Assembly (NCBI RefSeq): GCF_014197135.1
Contig: NZ_JACIFA010000003.1
Location: 186,001-250,000 of the forward strand
From: Sphingomonas zeae
Lineage (GTDB): Bacteria > Pseudomonadota > Alphaproteobacteria > Sphingomonadales > Sphingomonadaceae
Length of the DNA stretch: 64,000 bases
Direction of reading: 5' to 3'
The notes beneath the pieces were generated by a model. The model was not told the origin of the DNA. It made no database searches and was given only the letters and a program-made list of their open reading frames with translations. Numbering within the stretch: position 1 is the first letter of the stretch; the number at the start of each line of letters is the position of its first letter. Shown piece by piece: positions 9,399-17,380 of the stretch. Position numbers and translations under genes: made by a program.

Positions 9399-9710
9399 TC
9401 AGACCGTCGGCTGGGTGTTGGGGGTGACAGATTGGACGGGCGCCACGTAAGCGCTGGTCTCAGTCGACACGGCGGCCAGCGAACGCTCGGCAGCGCTCAA
9501 CCGCTGGCGCAGCTTCCAGCGTGCGGTGTGCTGCCAGATCAACGTCGGCACCAGCCCGAGCAGAAAAGTCAGGAACAGCAGCAGCGGCAGGTTCACGTCC
9601 GCCACGAGGCCGCCAACCAGCCGGATCGGCACGGTCGTCCAGTTCCCCAGCGTGAAGGCCGCGGCCAGAAAGGCCAGCAGACACCAGAACAGCATTTTCA
9701 GGAACTGCAT
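9399..9710 (-). CDS. LapA-domain (DUF1049) membrane protein
   Basis: 103-residue inner-membrane protein with two hydrophobic helices (about residues 4-22 and 36-58) linked by a loop containing LGNWTTVPIRL, followed by a short cytoplasmic basic/coiled segment. This is the layout of LapA-domain proteins, which in E. coli help control LPS synthesis with LapB. Start set at ATG 9710 because GGAGA sits 6 bases upstream; an in-frame start at 9743 lacks support. In related genomes this gene commonly follows ihfB; here a patatin gene is upstream instead. Tail of about 40 residues is Ser/Thr/Val rich. Confidence 0.8.
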   Translation of the reverse strand: MQFLKMLFWCLLAFLAAAFTLGNWTTVPIRLVGGLVADVNLPLLLFLTFLLGLVPTLIWQHTARWKLRQRLSAAERSLAAVSTETSAYVAPVQSVTPNTQPTV

Positions 9711-9809
9711 GGGTTTCTCCGCATCACTGTGTCCGCCACCCACCTGACGGGGCGGCAGAACCTCGCTTGGCGATGCGGTCTAGCCGCGTTGGTCGGGCAT
9801 GACCAGCCT

Positions 9810-12092
9810 TCAGCCGATCTCGCGGCGAAGCGAGGCAATCAGCGGGGCGATGGCGGTGAGACGTTCCTCCTCTTCGTCCAGGATGGCCAGAAAGGCCCGC
9901 CGTTTGAACGCCGCGACTGCGCCCGGTTTCAGTCGAATGGTCGATGGCAAGGTGGAAACGGCAATGTCGATCATCCGCTCCGCCCCGTGCAGCCGCCCCC
10001 AGAGATAGTCGTTCTCGCGGTAGCTCCGACTGAAAAAGGCGCCGAATGTCAGGAACTGGATGCCCTTGAGCGTCGCCTCCGCCCCGCCGGCGCGGATGGC
10101 GGGGGCGTCGTCGGGTGAAATGCGATCCACCTTGATGGGGTCGAACTCGTCCAACCCCTCGCCTTGAAGTAGGGGCAAGGTAGCCACGTCGAAGTAGGGA
10201 AAGCCCAGATAGGTGAGCAACATGGTCCGCCGCGCTGCACGGGGAAGGCCCGAAAAGGCGGCCGCCAGCCGGGCATCGGTTTCGCCGTCGAGCCGGATTA
10301 GGTCGAGCCTGGCTTGCAATTGATCCAGCACCGGGCCGCCATCGTCACGGATCGCTCGGATGTCATCGGCCCATTCGGCCTGCGCGCTGCCGCTCTGGCG
10401 CTGCAAGAACTCGGCAAGCGATTCGTAGATGGCGTCCCGGACAGGGGCCAGTTGCGCCTCGCTATGCTCGGCCTCCAACTCGGTCAGTCGTCGGGCGAGC
10501 AGTCGAAGACGGCGGATGCGATAGCCGAGGTCGAAGGCGCGCAAAAAGGCGCGGGCACCGTTGCTCGATCCGCCGGTGAAACTGATGGCGTCCGCCCCCA
10601 CGGATCGGACGGCGATGGTCCGCTCGATCATTGCGCGCAGACGGTGGCGGCGTTGGGGCACCTCGTCGCCGATCGCTTGCGCTAGGATCACAGCCATGCC
10701 GTCGATGACATTGGCCAGCTTCAAATGGCCATAGGCGGCATAGCTGAACCCCGCCTTCGCCGCGGCTGCGGCCTGCGCTCTCACTCTCCAAGAGGCGAGG
10801 CGCGTGGCGGTCGGGCGGTCGAGGAAGAAGGTGCCGCCGAACAGCTGCTCGACCTCCTGTTCCACCTCTCCACGGATCGCGGCGAGGATCGCCTGCATCC
10901 GGTCGATCCTCGCCGAGCGCGCCGCGATCGCCTCCAGATTGTCGCGGATCGGCTGCTGGCGAGGCAATTCGCTGATCGCCCCGATGATCGTCTGGAAGAA
11001 ACCGGGATGCCCCCCGCCGCCGGGCAAGCGGAAGTGCATCCCCGGAAACGGATCGATATAGACGAAGCGGCGATCGACCTGCCGCCGGGCTGGACGCCGG
11101 CCGAGCGCGTCGATGGCGGGCCGAAAGGGCGCATTGACCAGCACCGATCCGTCTATAAGCACTGCTTTGTCCGCCGCGCCCGCCGCATGATGGCGAGGCA
11201 GGACACGGCGAAGGAAATCGTCCCGCTCGGGCCAGCTCTGATCGCGCGCTGTCAGCACCCGGTCGAGTTCGCCCACGGTAAAGGGTGGGAAAGCGCCGGG
11301 AAAGCTCGACGTCGCGCGCGCGGCGAACACCAGTTCGGGGATCGCCCCCAATTTGCCATCGCCGCTGTCGGTGAAGTCGACAACCATCCGATGCTCGGTC
11401 TCCACCACCTCGCCCGGCGAATGGAGGCGCAGCCGCTGCGGCTGACCCGTAAAGTCCGTAACCGTGACGAACAGATCAAGCGGCTGGCCCGGCGGCAACA
11501 GCCGCTTGCCCGCCGGTGCCTCTGCCATACGGTCGAACGCTTCCAGCAGACGCCCAGTAAAGGCGTCGGCGGCAAAGGGAGGCTCGAACCAGCGTGATCG
11601 GACCAGATGGCCGAGCTTGGCGCGCACTTCCTCACGCGTGTCGTCATCCAGAGCCTCGACCTTCTCGCCGCTGCGCCCCGCCGCCATCCAGGCGATGGGC
11701 AGCGCCCACATCTTGGAAAAGCGCGAAGTCGGAGCAGCTTCGGGCGCGATCAGCGACTCGATATCCGCGGCTTCCAGCCACAGGTCGGTGAGCGGATCGA
11801 GCGACTGGCCGGTCGACATGGCATGACCGAGGAAAATGCCGTTGATCCCGCCCGCGCTGGCGCCCGCGATGATATCGGCGAGGATGCGCACGCGGATGCC
11901 CCCGCGCTCCGCCATCTCGTCCAGAAGTTCGTGATAGACGGCATCGACCGCCGAGGCAGGGGGGTCGCCTTCATGCGAAGCACGGCTGGCGCGTACGATG
12001 CGCCAGATTTCCTTAGTGATGCCGTGCATGTAGACGGCCAAGCTGATTCCGCCATAGCAAACCAGCGCGAGCCGCAGTTCCTTTTCGCGCAT
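9810..12092 (-). CDS. patatin-like phospholipase family protein (DUF3376-type C-terminus)
   Basis: Probable lipid acyl hydrolase of 760 residues. The patatin domain has the oxyanion stretch YGGISLAVYMHG near the N-terminus, the nucleophile elbow GASAGG with Ser79, and the catalytic Asp in DGSVLVNAP (D314). A long C-terminal part of about 400 residues, mostly helical, fits the large proteobacterial patatin-like family (TIGR03607-type, DUF3376). The start ATG at 12092 shares one base with the stop of the EEP gene upstream, so the two are translationally coupled. No signal peptide. The substrate is unknown; such proteins have been proposed to act on membrane phospholipids. Confidence 0.85.
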   Translation of the reverse strand: MREKELRLALVCYGGISLAVYMHGITKEIWRIVRASRASHEGDPPASAVDAVYHELLDEMAERGGIRVRILADIIAGASAGGINGIFLGHAMSTGQSLDPLTDLWLEAADIESLIAPEAAPTSRFSKMWALPIAWMAAGRSGEKVEALDDDTREEVRAKLGHLVRSRWFEPPFAADAFTGRLLEAFDRMAEAPAGKRLLPPGQPLDLFVTVTDFTGQPQRLRLHSPGEVVETEHRMVVDFTDSGDGKLGAIPELVFAARATSSFPGAFPPFTVGELDRVLTARDQSWPERDDFLRRVLPRHHAAGAADKAVLIDGSVLVNAPFRPAIDALGRRPARRQVDRRFVYIDPFPGMHFRLPGGGGHPGFFQTIIGAISELPRQQPIRDNLEAIAARSARIDRMQAILAAIRGEVEQEVEQLFGGTFFLDRPTATRLASWRVRAQAAAAAKAGFSYAAYGHLKLANVIDGMAVILAQAIGDEVPQRRHRLRAMIERTIAVRSVGADAISFTGGSSNGARAFLRAFDLGYRIRRLRLLARRLTELEAEHSEAQLAPVRDAIYESLAEFLQRQSGSAQAEWADDIRAIRDDGGPVLDQLQARLDLIRLDGETDARLAAAFSGLPRAARRTMLLTYLGFPYFDVATLPLLQGEGLDEFDPIKVDRISPDDAPAIRAGGAEATLKGIQFLTFGAFFSRSYRENDYLWGRLHGAERMIDIAVSTLPSTIRLKPGAVAAFKRRAFLAILDEEEERLTAIAPLIASLRREIG

Positions 12093-12787
12093 CAGCGGGG
12101 GCCGATCGTCGCCCAGATGGGCAGATGGTCGGACGCCCGGCGCGAGGCCGCGGTCGCGTGGACGCCACACGCGCCGATCCGCAGTTCGGGCGACACCATG
12201 ATCCGGTCGAGCCGCCCGATTGGCCGCATGGCGTGAAAGCTCGGCCCCGTCTCCGCCACGAGGAAATCGCGGGTAAAATCCTTCAGGCACCCCGCCGCGC
12301 GGGTCCATTCGTTGAGATCACCCATCATGACGGTCGGATGCCGATGCAGACAGCTCGCCAGATGCGCGAGGATCGCCGCTGCCTGCCTCCTCCGCCAAAG
12401 CCCCGACAGGTCGAGATGCATGCCAACGACCCGGATCACCCCGGCCTTGGTTCGCAGATCCGCCATGACGGCGCCGCGCGGTTCCAATGAGGGCAGGTGG
12501 ATCGCCTCGAAATCCAGAACCTGAGTCGACTTGCGGACCAGGATCGTATTTCCGTGCCAGCCCATCGAACGGGCCTTCATGCCATAGACGATGGGTTTCC
12601 AGTCGCTATGGTCATCGAGGAGGCGGAGCGGAAGCACCCCCTCGCGCTCGCCGAAGCGCCGATCCGCCTCCTGAAGCGCGATTATATCGGCATCGACCTC
12701 CCGCAGCACGTCCAATATGCGGTCGGGATTGCGCCGTCGGTCCGCGCCGATGCCTTTTCGGATATTGTAGCTGGCAACCTTGATCAT
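12092..12787 (-). CDS. endonuclease/exonuclease/phosphatase (EEP) family protein
   Basis: 231-residue metal-dependent phosphoesterase of the DNase I/EEP fold. The motifs are complete: N8 in SYNIRKG, E40 in ALQEAD, the GMHLDLSG strand, GDLNEW near 155, and the terminal SDHLPIW. Members hydrolyse DNA, RNA, inositol phosphates or sphingomyelin/phospholipid head groups; the sequence alone does not separate these. Its TGATG overlap with the patatin gene suggests the pair acts on one substrate, perhaps phospholipid acyl chains plus head group, which is inference. The gene lies 65 bases from tRNA-Thr. Confidence 0.8.
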   Translation of the reverse strand: MIKVASYNIRKGIGADRRRNPDRILDVLREVDADIIALQEADRRFGEREGVLPLRLLDDHSDWKPIVYGMKARSMGWHGNTILVRKSTQVLDFEAIHLPSLEPRGAVMADLRTKAGVIRVVGMHLDLSGLWRRRQAAAILAHLASCLHRHPTVMMGDLNEWTRAAGCLKDFTRDFLVAETGPSFHAMRPIGRLDRIMVSPELRIGACGVHATAASRRASDHLPIWATIGPR

Positions 12788-12851
12788 TCCGCCACTGTAA
12801 CGCAGTGCCCGGCTTTTGGTGCCGTTTTCGAAATGGTCAGGAAATGGAAAA

Positions 12852-12926
<75 letters not shown>

Positions 12927-12945
12927 GTTGCCCATCCCCCTAGCG

Positions 12946-13806
12946 TCAAGACACGCCGAAGGTCCAGCCCTCCGTTTGTGCGACTTCGCAGGAGAGGCGC
13001 GTCGGATGCCAGAGGTCATCACGCATTACCATGGTCCGCAGCCAGGCAGCGGTCAGGATCGCATCAGTGCTATGGTCGTCATAGCGGTCGAGCGGATCAT
13101 GCACCTGGCTGCCCAGCGCGGCCAGGGCATCATCCAGCGCCTGGGCGTTTCGCATCTTGCTTCGCCCTCGAGGGCGTCCGGCGTCGCGGGCGGCCACGGA
13201 CGTGTAGATTTCAACGACCAGCGCGCCGGACGGCGGCACCGGATCGAACGGCCAGATCGCGATTCGCCCATCCAGACGCCGGAGCAGCCGCATTCCGGCA
13301 AAGCTGGCCTTGGCGACTTGAGACGCGCCGATAGCGTCATAGACGGTCGAGGGCTTGCGCCCGCCATCGGCGGCAATTTCACATGTACGCCAGTGGAGGA
13401 AGTCCGCCTTCGCCCCATCTGCGGCGCTAAGGTAGAAATGCCGCCCGCGCCGCGCCTCTACGAAACTGCGTGCGCCCAGGTCTGGATCGTCGCTGTTCTC
13501 GTCCACATAAGCCCAGAGCGCTCGCGCGTCGGCCGTGGGCGGATCACCCGGAAGATGCGCGCCGCGCGTAACGAACGGAGCCGAAAAGCTGAAGTCGAAC
13601 CCGATCAGCAGCGGCTCGTCGGCCCGCGCGAGCAACCACTCGGCGACGCCCTCGCGCGACCAGGCCCGGCCCGGGGGCGCGACGATCGTCGGGGCCGCGT
13701 TACCGATTTGACAGCTGGCAAGCCTGATACCGGGGTGCGCGATGCCATGCGCGCCCGACCAGTCAATCGCGACGAAGCCGCTGAACCGGTCAGGCGCGAT
13801 GGTCAT
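12946..13806 (-). CDS. RNase H-like fold protein (DUF429-like), conserved in sphingomonads
   Basis: 286 residues. The N-terminal FVAIDWSGA (Asp15) and the late DDHSTDAILTAAWL motif resemble the acidic strand and last helix of the predicted RNase H-like DUF429 family; a central IGFDFSFSAP supplies another Asp. These suggest a metal-dependent nuclease fold, but activity is not shown. Start at ATG 13806 lies 17 bases inside the end of rarA, so the two genes are coupled; the frame is open further upstream but that is rarA read in another frame. Pairing with a replication-fork recombination ATPase hints at a DNA role. Family assignment is from motif resemblance only. Confidence 0.55.
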   Translation of the reverse strand: MTIAPDRFSGFVAIDWSGAHGIAHPGIRLASCQIGNAAPTIVAPPGRAWSREGVAEWLLARADEPLLIGFDFSFSAPFVTRGAHLPGDPPTADARALWAYVDENSDDPDLGARSFVEARRGRHFYLSAADGAKADFLHWRTCEIAADGGRKPSTVYDAIGASQVAKASFAGMRLLRRLDGRIAIWPFDPVPPSGALVVEIYTSVAARDAGRPRGRSKMRNAQALDDALAALGSQVHDPLDRYDDHSTDAILTAAWLRTMVMRDDLWHPTRLSCEVAQTEGWTFGVS

Positions 13807-15130
13807 CGCCGCCGTCCTGCACGGCGCGGCGGCGCTCGTCCCACCAGGCCATGCGCTCGGCGATCCGCTTTTCCAGGCCACGCCCGGAAGGCTCATAAAA
13901 GCTCTGCGGCGGCAGCTCCTCGGGCCAGTAATTCGCCCCCGAAAATCCGCCATCGGCATCATGGTCGTACTGATAGCCCGCACCATAACCGATCTGCTTC
14001 ATCAGCTTGGTCGGCGCGTTCAGGATATTGGCGGGCGGCATCAACGACCCGGTTTCCTTCGCGGTCCGCCAAGCCTGTTTCTGCGCCTTGTACGCTGCAT
14101 TCGATTTGGGGGCGGTTGCGAGGTAAAGGCACGCCTGGACGATCGCCAATTCTCCCTCAGGCGAACCCAGGAACTCGTAAGCGTCCTTGGCCGCCAGACA
14201 TTGGGTCAGCGCCTGCGGATCGGCCAGCCCAATATCCTCGATCGCCGTCCGGGTCAGCCGCCGCAGCACGTAAAGTGGCTCCTCGCCCGCCGTCAGCATT
14301 CGGGCGAGATAATAGAGCGCGGCCTGAGGGTCCGATCCCCGGATCGACTTATGCAGCGCCGAGATCAGGTTGTAATGCCCCTCTCGATCCTTGTCATAGA
14401 CCGCGACCCGGCGTTGCAGGAACGCCGAAAGCCCGGCGGCGTCGAGCGGCTCCGGTAGGTCTACGGCGAACAGCGTTTCAGCCTGGTTGAGTAGGAAGCG
14501 ACCATCGCCGTCCGCGCTTGCGAGCAGCGCATCGCGTGCGGAGGGTTGCAGGGGAAGGGGGCGCTGCATCAATGCTTCCGCGCGCTCCAGCAACTGTTCG
14601 AGCGCCGTCTGGCCGAGCCGGTGCAGGATTAGAACCTGGGCGCGGCTGAGGAGCGCCGCGTTGAGTTCGAAAGACGGGTTTTCCGTCGTCGCGCCCACCA
14701 AGGTGACTGTGCCATCCTCGACAAAGGGCAGAAAGCCGTCCTGTTGCGCCCGGTTGAAGCGGTGGATCTCGTCCACGAACAACAAAGTTCGCTGCCCGAG
14801 TCGGGCATGGTCGCGCGCCTCGGCAAAGACCTTCTTCAGGTCCGCCACGCCCGAAAACACGGCCGAGATCGCAGCGTAGCGCAGTCCCACTTCCGCGGCG
14901 AGCAGTCGCGCGATCGTCGTCTTGCCGGTGCCCGGCGGCCCCCAGAGGATCATCGAGGACAGTCGCCCGGCGGCGACCATCCGCCCGATCGCGCCCTCCG
15001 GCCCCGTCAGGTGATCCTGCCCGACGACCTCGGCCAGCTTCGCGGGACGCAGCCGATCCGCCAGCGGCGCATCGGGTGACAAGGAGGACGGGGCAGGGGC
15101 AGGGTCCATACCGGCGAAGAGATCGGCCAT
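13790..15130 (-). CDS. rarA: replication-associated recombination protein A (MgsA/RarA AAA+ ATPase)
   Basis: AAA+ ATPase of the clamp-loader clade acting at stalled replication forks. 446 residues from ATG 15130 (MADLFAGMDP); ATG 15139 and GTG 15178 are possible alternatives. Walker A GPPGTGKT at 64-71, Walker B LLFVDE with D120/E121, sensor 1 region GATTENPSFELN. The C-terminal tetramerisation region with TGSLMPPANILNAPT and GYQYDHD is present. Upstream lies the inverted-repeat cluster shared with the divergent PadR gene; downstream it overlaps the DUF429-like gene by 17 bases. Confidence 0.93.
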   Translation of the reverse strand: MADLFAGMDPAPAPSSLSPDAPLADRLRPAKLAEVVGQDHLTGPEGAIGRMVAAGRLSSMILWGPPGTGKTTIARLLAAEVGLRYAAISAVFSGVADLKKVFAEARDHARLGQRTLLFVDEIHRFNRAQQDGFLPFVEDGTVTLVGATTENPSFELNAALLSRAQVLILHRLGQTALEQLLERAEALMQRPLPLQPSARDALLASADGDGRFLLNQAETLFAVDLPEPLDAAGLSAFLQRRVAVYDKDREGHYNLISALHKSIRGSDPQAALYYLARMLTAGEEPLYVLRRLTRTAIEDIGLADPQALTQCLAAKDAYEFLGSPEGELAIVQACLYLATAPKSNAAYKAQKQAWRTAKETGSLMPPANILNAPTKLMKQIGYGAGYQYDHDADGGFSGANYWPEELPPQSFYEPSGRGLEKRIAERMAWWDERRRAVQDGGDDHRA

Positions 15131-15177
15131 GGCCGACATGTAGGGGCGCTGACCCGGTCCGTCACCTTCTTGGTCCA

Positions 15178-15187
15178 CGATATATCG
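15178..15187. repeat. 10-bp perfect palindrome CGATATATCG
   Basis: Perfect dyad just outside the rarA coding region, 6 bases before the larger compound inverted repeat at 15193. It could be part of the rarA promoter (TATATC as a -10) or an extra regulator half-site. Confidence 0.5.
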
Positions 15188-15192
15188 AGGAG

Positions 15193-15224
15193 CATCTTGA
15201 AACGCGTTTCATAAGATGTATCTT
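15193..15224. promoter_or_regulatory. compound inverted repeat, candidate operator of the PadR regulator
   Basis: CATCTT (15193-15198) and AAGATG (15213-15218) are inverted arms around a perfect 14-base palindrome TGAAACGCGTTTCA (15198-15211). A second dyad, AAGAT-GT-ATCTT (15213-15224), reuses the right arm. A plus-strand promoter TTGAAA (15197-15202), 16 bases, TATCTT (15219-15224) coincides exactly with these repeats, so a bound dimer would block it. PadR regulators bind dyads and often repress their own promoter; assignment to this PadR is by position. Confidence 0.55.
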
Positions 15225-15256
15225 GAGCCCATCATGATCGGATATGGAGTATCGCA

Positions 15257-15850
15257 ATGAGGCACTTTCACAGGGAAGGCCACGACCATGGGCAGCGGCA
15301 TAGCCGGTGGAATTTTGCGCCGGTCGAAGGGCAATGGGATTTCGGGGATCCGCGAAGCGGGCGGCGCGGGCCAGGCGGCGGTCGCAGGGGGAGGATGTTC
15401 GACGGCGGCGAATTGCGGCTGATCCTGCTCAAGCTGATCGCCGACGAACCGCGTCATGGATATGACCTGATCCGCGAAATCGAGGCGATGACCGGCGGCG
15501 CCTATGCGCCTAGCCCCGGCGTTATCTATCCGACGATCACCTTGCTCGATGAAATGGGCTTTATCGAGGAGCAATATTCCGAGGGTGCCAAGAAGCGCTT
15601 CGCCGCAACCGATACCGGGCGCGCGCATCTGGCAGAGCGTGCCGAACAGGTCGAAGCGTTGCTCACTCGGCTCCGGGCGCTGGGCGAACATCGTCAACGA
15701 GTCGATGCCGCACCAATCCGGCGGGCGATGGCGGGATTGAAGATGGCGGTGGTCGAACGCTTCGGCGGCAGCGAAGCTCCGCAGGACATGGTGTATCAGG
15801 TTGCCGCGATGATCGACGACCTGGCCCAGAAGGTGGAGCGACTGAAGTGA
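15257..15850 (+). CDS. PadR-family transcriptional regulator, YqjI-like with His-rich N-terminus
   Basis: 197 residues. The first 20 (MRHFHREGHDHGQRHSRW) are histidine-rich, followed by a Gly/Arg linker (GRRGPGGGRRGRMF) and a PadR winged helix: GELRLILLKLI, HGYDLIREIE, YAPSPGVIYPTITLLDE. The C-terminal dimerising helix covers about 130-195. This order closely parallels E. coli YqjI, a nickel-responsive repressor of the iron-handling gene yqjH, so metal sensing is a reasonable inference. The downstream gene overlaps by 4 bases (GTGA) and encodes a DUF2218 protein, a domain linked to siderophore-interacting proteins. Probably autoregulated through the dyads at 15193-15224. Confidence 0.88.
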   Translation: MRHFHREGHDHGQRHSRWNFAPVEGQWDFGDPRSGRRGPGGGRRGRMFDGGELRLILLKLIADEPRHGYDLIREIEAMTGGAYAPSPGVIYPTITLLDEMGFIEEQYSEGAKKRFAATDTGRAHLAERAEQVEALLTRLRALGEHRQRVDAAPIRRAMAGLKMAVVERFGGSEAPQDMVYQVAAMIDDLAQKVERLK

Positions 15851-16137
15851 GCATTTCCGTCGCCCGCGTACCGACCCTGTCGGCTAGTCGCTATCTCCAG
15901 CAGCTCGCCAAGCATTGGAGCCATAAGATGCAGGTTTCCTTCACCGCGGAAGAAGGCACGATCCTGTTTCCCGATGGATCGAAGCTCGCCATGCGCGCCG
16001 ACAGCGACACGCTCGACATCGTGCTGACCGTGCCCGAGGACGGCGACGTCGCACGAATGCAGGACGTCGTCGCCAGCCATCTTGACCGCTTCGCCTTTCG
16101 CGAGGCACCGCTGACCTTCGACTGGCGCGACGGTTAA
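15847..16137 (+). CDS. DUF2218 domain protein
   Basis: 96 residues, the whole protein being one DUF2218 domain: RYLQQLAKHWSHK, then GTILFPDG, and the C-terminal VVASHLDRFAFRE. The conserved His residues in KHWSHK and SHLDRFAFRE are all present. DUF2218 occurs alone or fused to siderophore-interacting flavoproteins and is found near YqjI-type regulators, so a role in metal or iron handling is suggested, with no known biochemical activity. GTG start overlaps the padR stop, so the pair forms a two-gene operon; it ends 4 bases before the convergent glycosyltransferase gene. Confidence 0.85.
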   Translation: MSISVARVPTLSASRYLQQLAKHWSHKMQVSFTAEEGTILFPDGSKLAMRADSDTLDIVLTVPEDGDVARMQDVVASHLDRFAFREAPLTFDWRDG

Positions 16138-16141
16138 ACGA

Positions 16142-17284
16142 TCAGCGCCCGGCGAACATCATGCGATAAGCGTGCAGCACCGCATCATTCACCTTGTCCC
16201 ACCGGTAATCGGCGACGCGAGCCTGTCCCGCGCCGCTGAACCGGCGGCGCAGGGCCTGATCGGTGGCGATCCGCTCCAGCGCGTCGGCATAGCCCTTGAT
16301 ATCGCGAGCGCCGACCAGATAGCCGGTTTCCCCGTCCGCCACGAGGTCCATCGCGCCCGTGGCGTTCGCAGCCACGACGGGCACGCCCGCCGCCATCGCC
16401 TCGGTCGTGACGTTGCCGAACGTCTCGGTCACGCTGGGGTTGAAGAAGATGTCCATCGACGCCACCGCGCGGCCGAGATCGTCGCCCGTTTGATAGCCAG
16501 CGAAAATCGCATCGGGTGTCGCCTTCGCGAACCAGTCCTGTGCCGGACCCTTGCCGACGACCAGGACCTTGTGGGCCACCTCGCGCCGCCGCAACTCGGC
16601 CAGGGCGTCGGCAAACACGTCGAGACCCTTTTCCTTGACCAGCCGCCCCAGAAACCCGATCGCCACGTCACCGTCCGCGATGCCCAGCGAACGCCGCCAC
16701 TCCAGGCTTCGGCGCGAGGGGCGGAAGCGGTCGTGATCGATACCCCGCGACCAGATGCTCATCGGCGGCGTCACGCCCCAACCGCGCAATAGCGTGATCA
16801 TGCTGGGGCTGGGGGCGACGATCCGGTCGAATTTGTTGTAGAAGCGGGTCAGCAATTTGATGATCGCCGGCTCCAGAAAACCCAGGCCATAATAAGCCGG
16901 ATAGGTCTCGAACCGGGTATGGACCGAAGCGATCGACGCAACGTCCTTTTCCCGAGCCCAGCGCACGGCGGCATGGCCCAGAAACTCCGGCGCGGAAACG
17001 TGGACGATATTGGGCGCGAACGCCTCGAGATCGGCGCGGACCTTGGCCGGAAGCCCGCGCGCCAGCTTATAGTCCGCACGGAAGGGCAGGCGAATGGCCG
17101 GCACGTCGACCAGGTCGCCGACGGGGGGAAAGGCCGGGGTCGACGAGGTCGGCGAATAGACTCGCACGGCGACATCCCGCTCGAGCAAATGGCCGACCAG
17201 CAGGTTCAGGCTCTGGTTCGCGCCGTCGCGCGTGTAATTGTAGTTGCCGCTGAACAGCGCGACACGAAACTTTTCTGGGATCAT
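16142..17284 (-). CDS. GT4-family glycosyltransferase
   Basis: 380 residues, GT-B fold. The N-terminal domain begins FRVALFSGNYNYTRDGANQSL; the nucleotide-sugar domain has GFLGRLVKEKGLD, VVGKGP and the retaining-enzyme E-x7-E region NPSVTETFGNVTTEAMAAG, then NATGAMDLV. Such enzymes resemble bacterial MgtA/PimB mannosyl- or glucosyltransferases acting on membrane lipids. Sphingomonads make glycosphingolipids in place of some LPS, so a glycolipid acceptor is conceivable, which is inference. Start at ATG 17284; the frame stays open to 17413 without support. Divergent from radA. Confidence 0.85.
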   Translation of the reverse strand: MIPEKFRVALFSGNYNYTRDGANQSLNLLVGHLLERDVAVRVYSPTSSTPAFPPVGDLVDVPAIRLPFRADYKLARGLPAKVRADLEAFAPNIVHVSAPEFLGHAAVRWAREKDVASIASVHTRFETYPAYYGLGFLEPAIIKLLTRFYNKFDRIVAPSPSMITLLRGWGVTPPMSIWSRGIDHDRFRPSRRSLEWRRSLGIADGDVAIGFLGRLVKEKGLDVFADALAELRRREVAHKVLVVGKGPAQDWFAKATPDAIFAGYQTGDDLGRAVASMDIFFNPSVTETFGNVTTEAMAAGVPVVAANATGAMDLVADGETGYLVGARDIKGYADALERIATDQALRRRFSGAGQARVADYRWDKVNDAVLHAYRMMFAGR

Positions 17285-17380
17285 GGAGGCCGCCCCATAG
17301 CCGGGCGGCGGCGCAAAGGCCACTCCTGCTGGCCGATCAAATCCGTTCCATTTTCGTTCCGCTCCCGCTAGAAGAACGAC

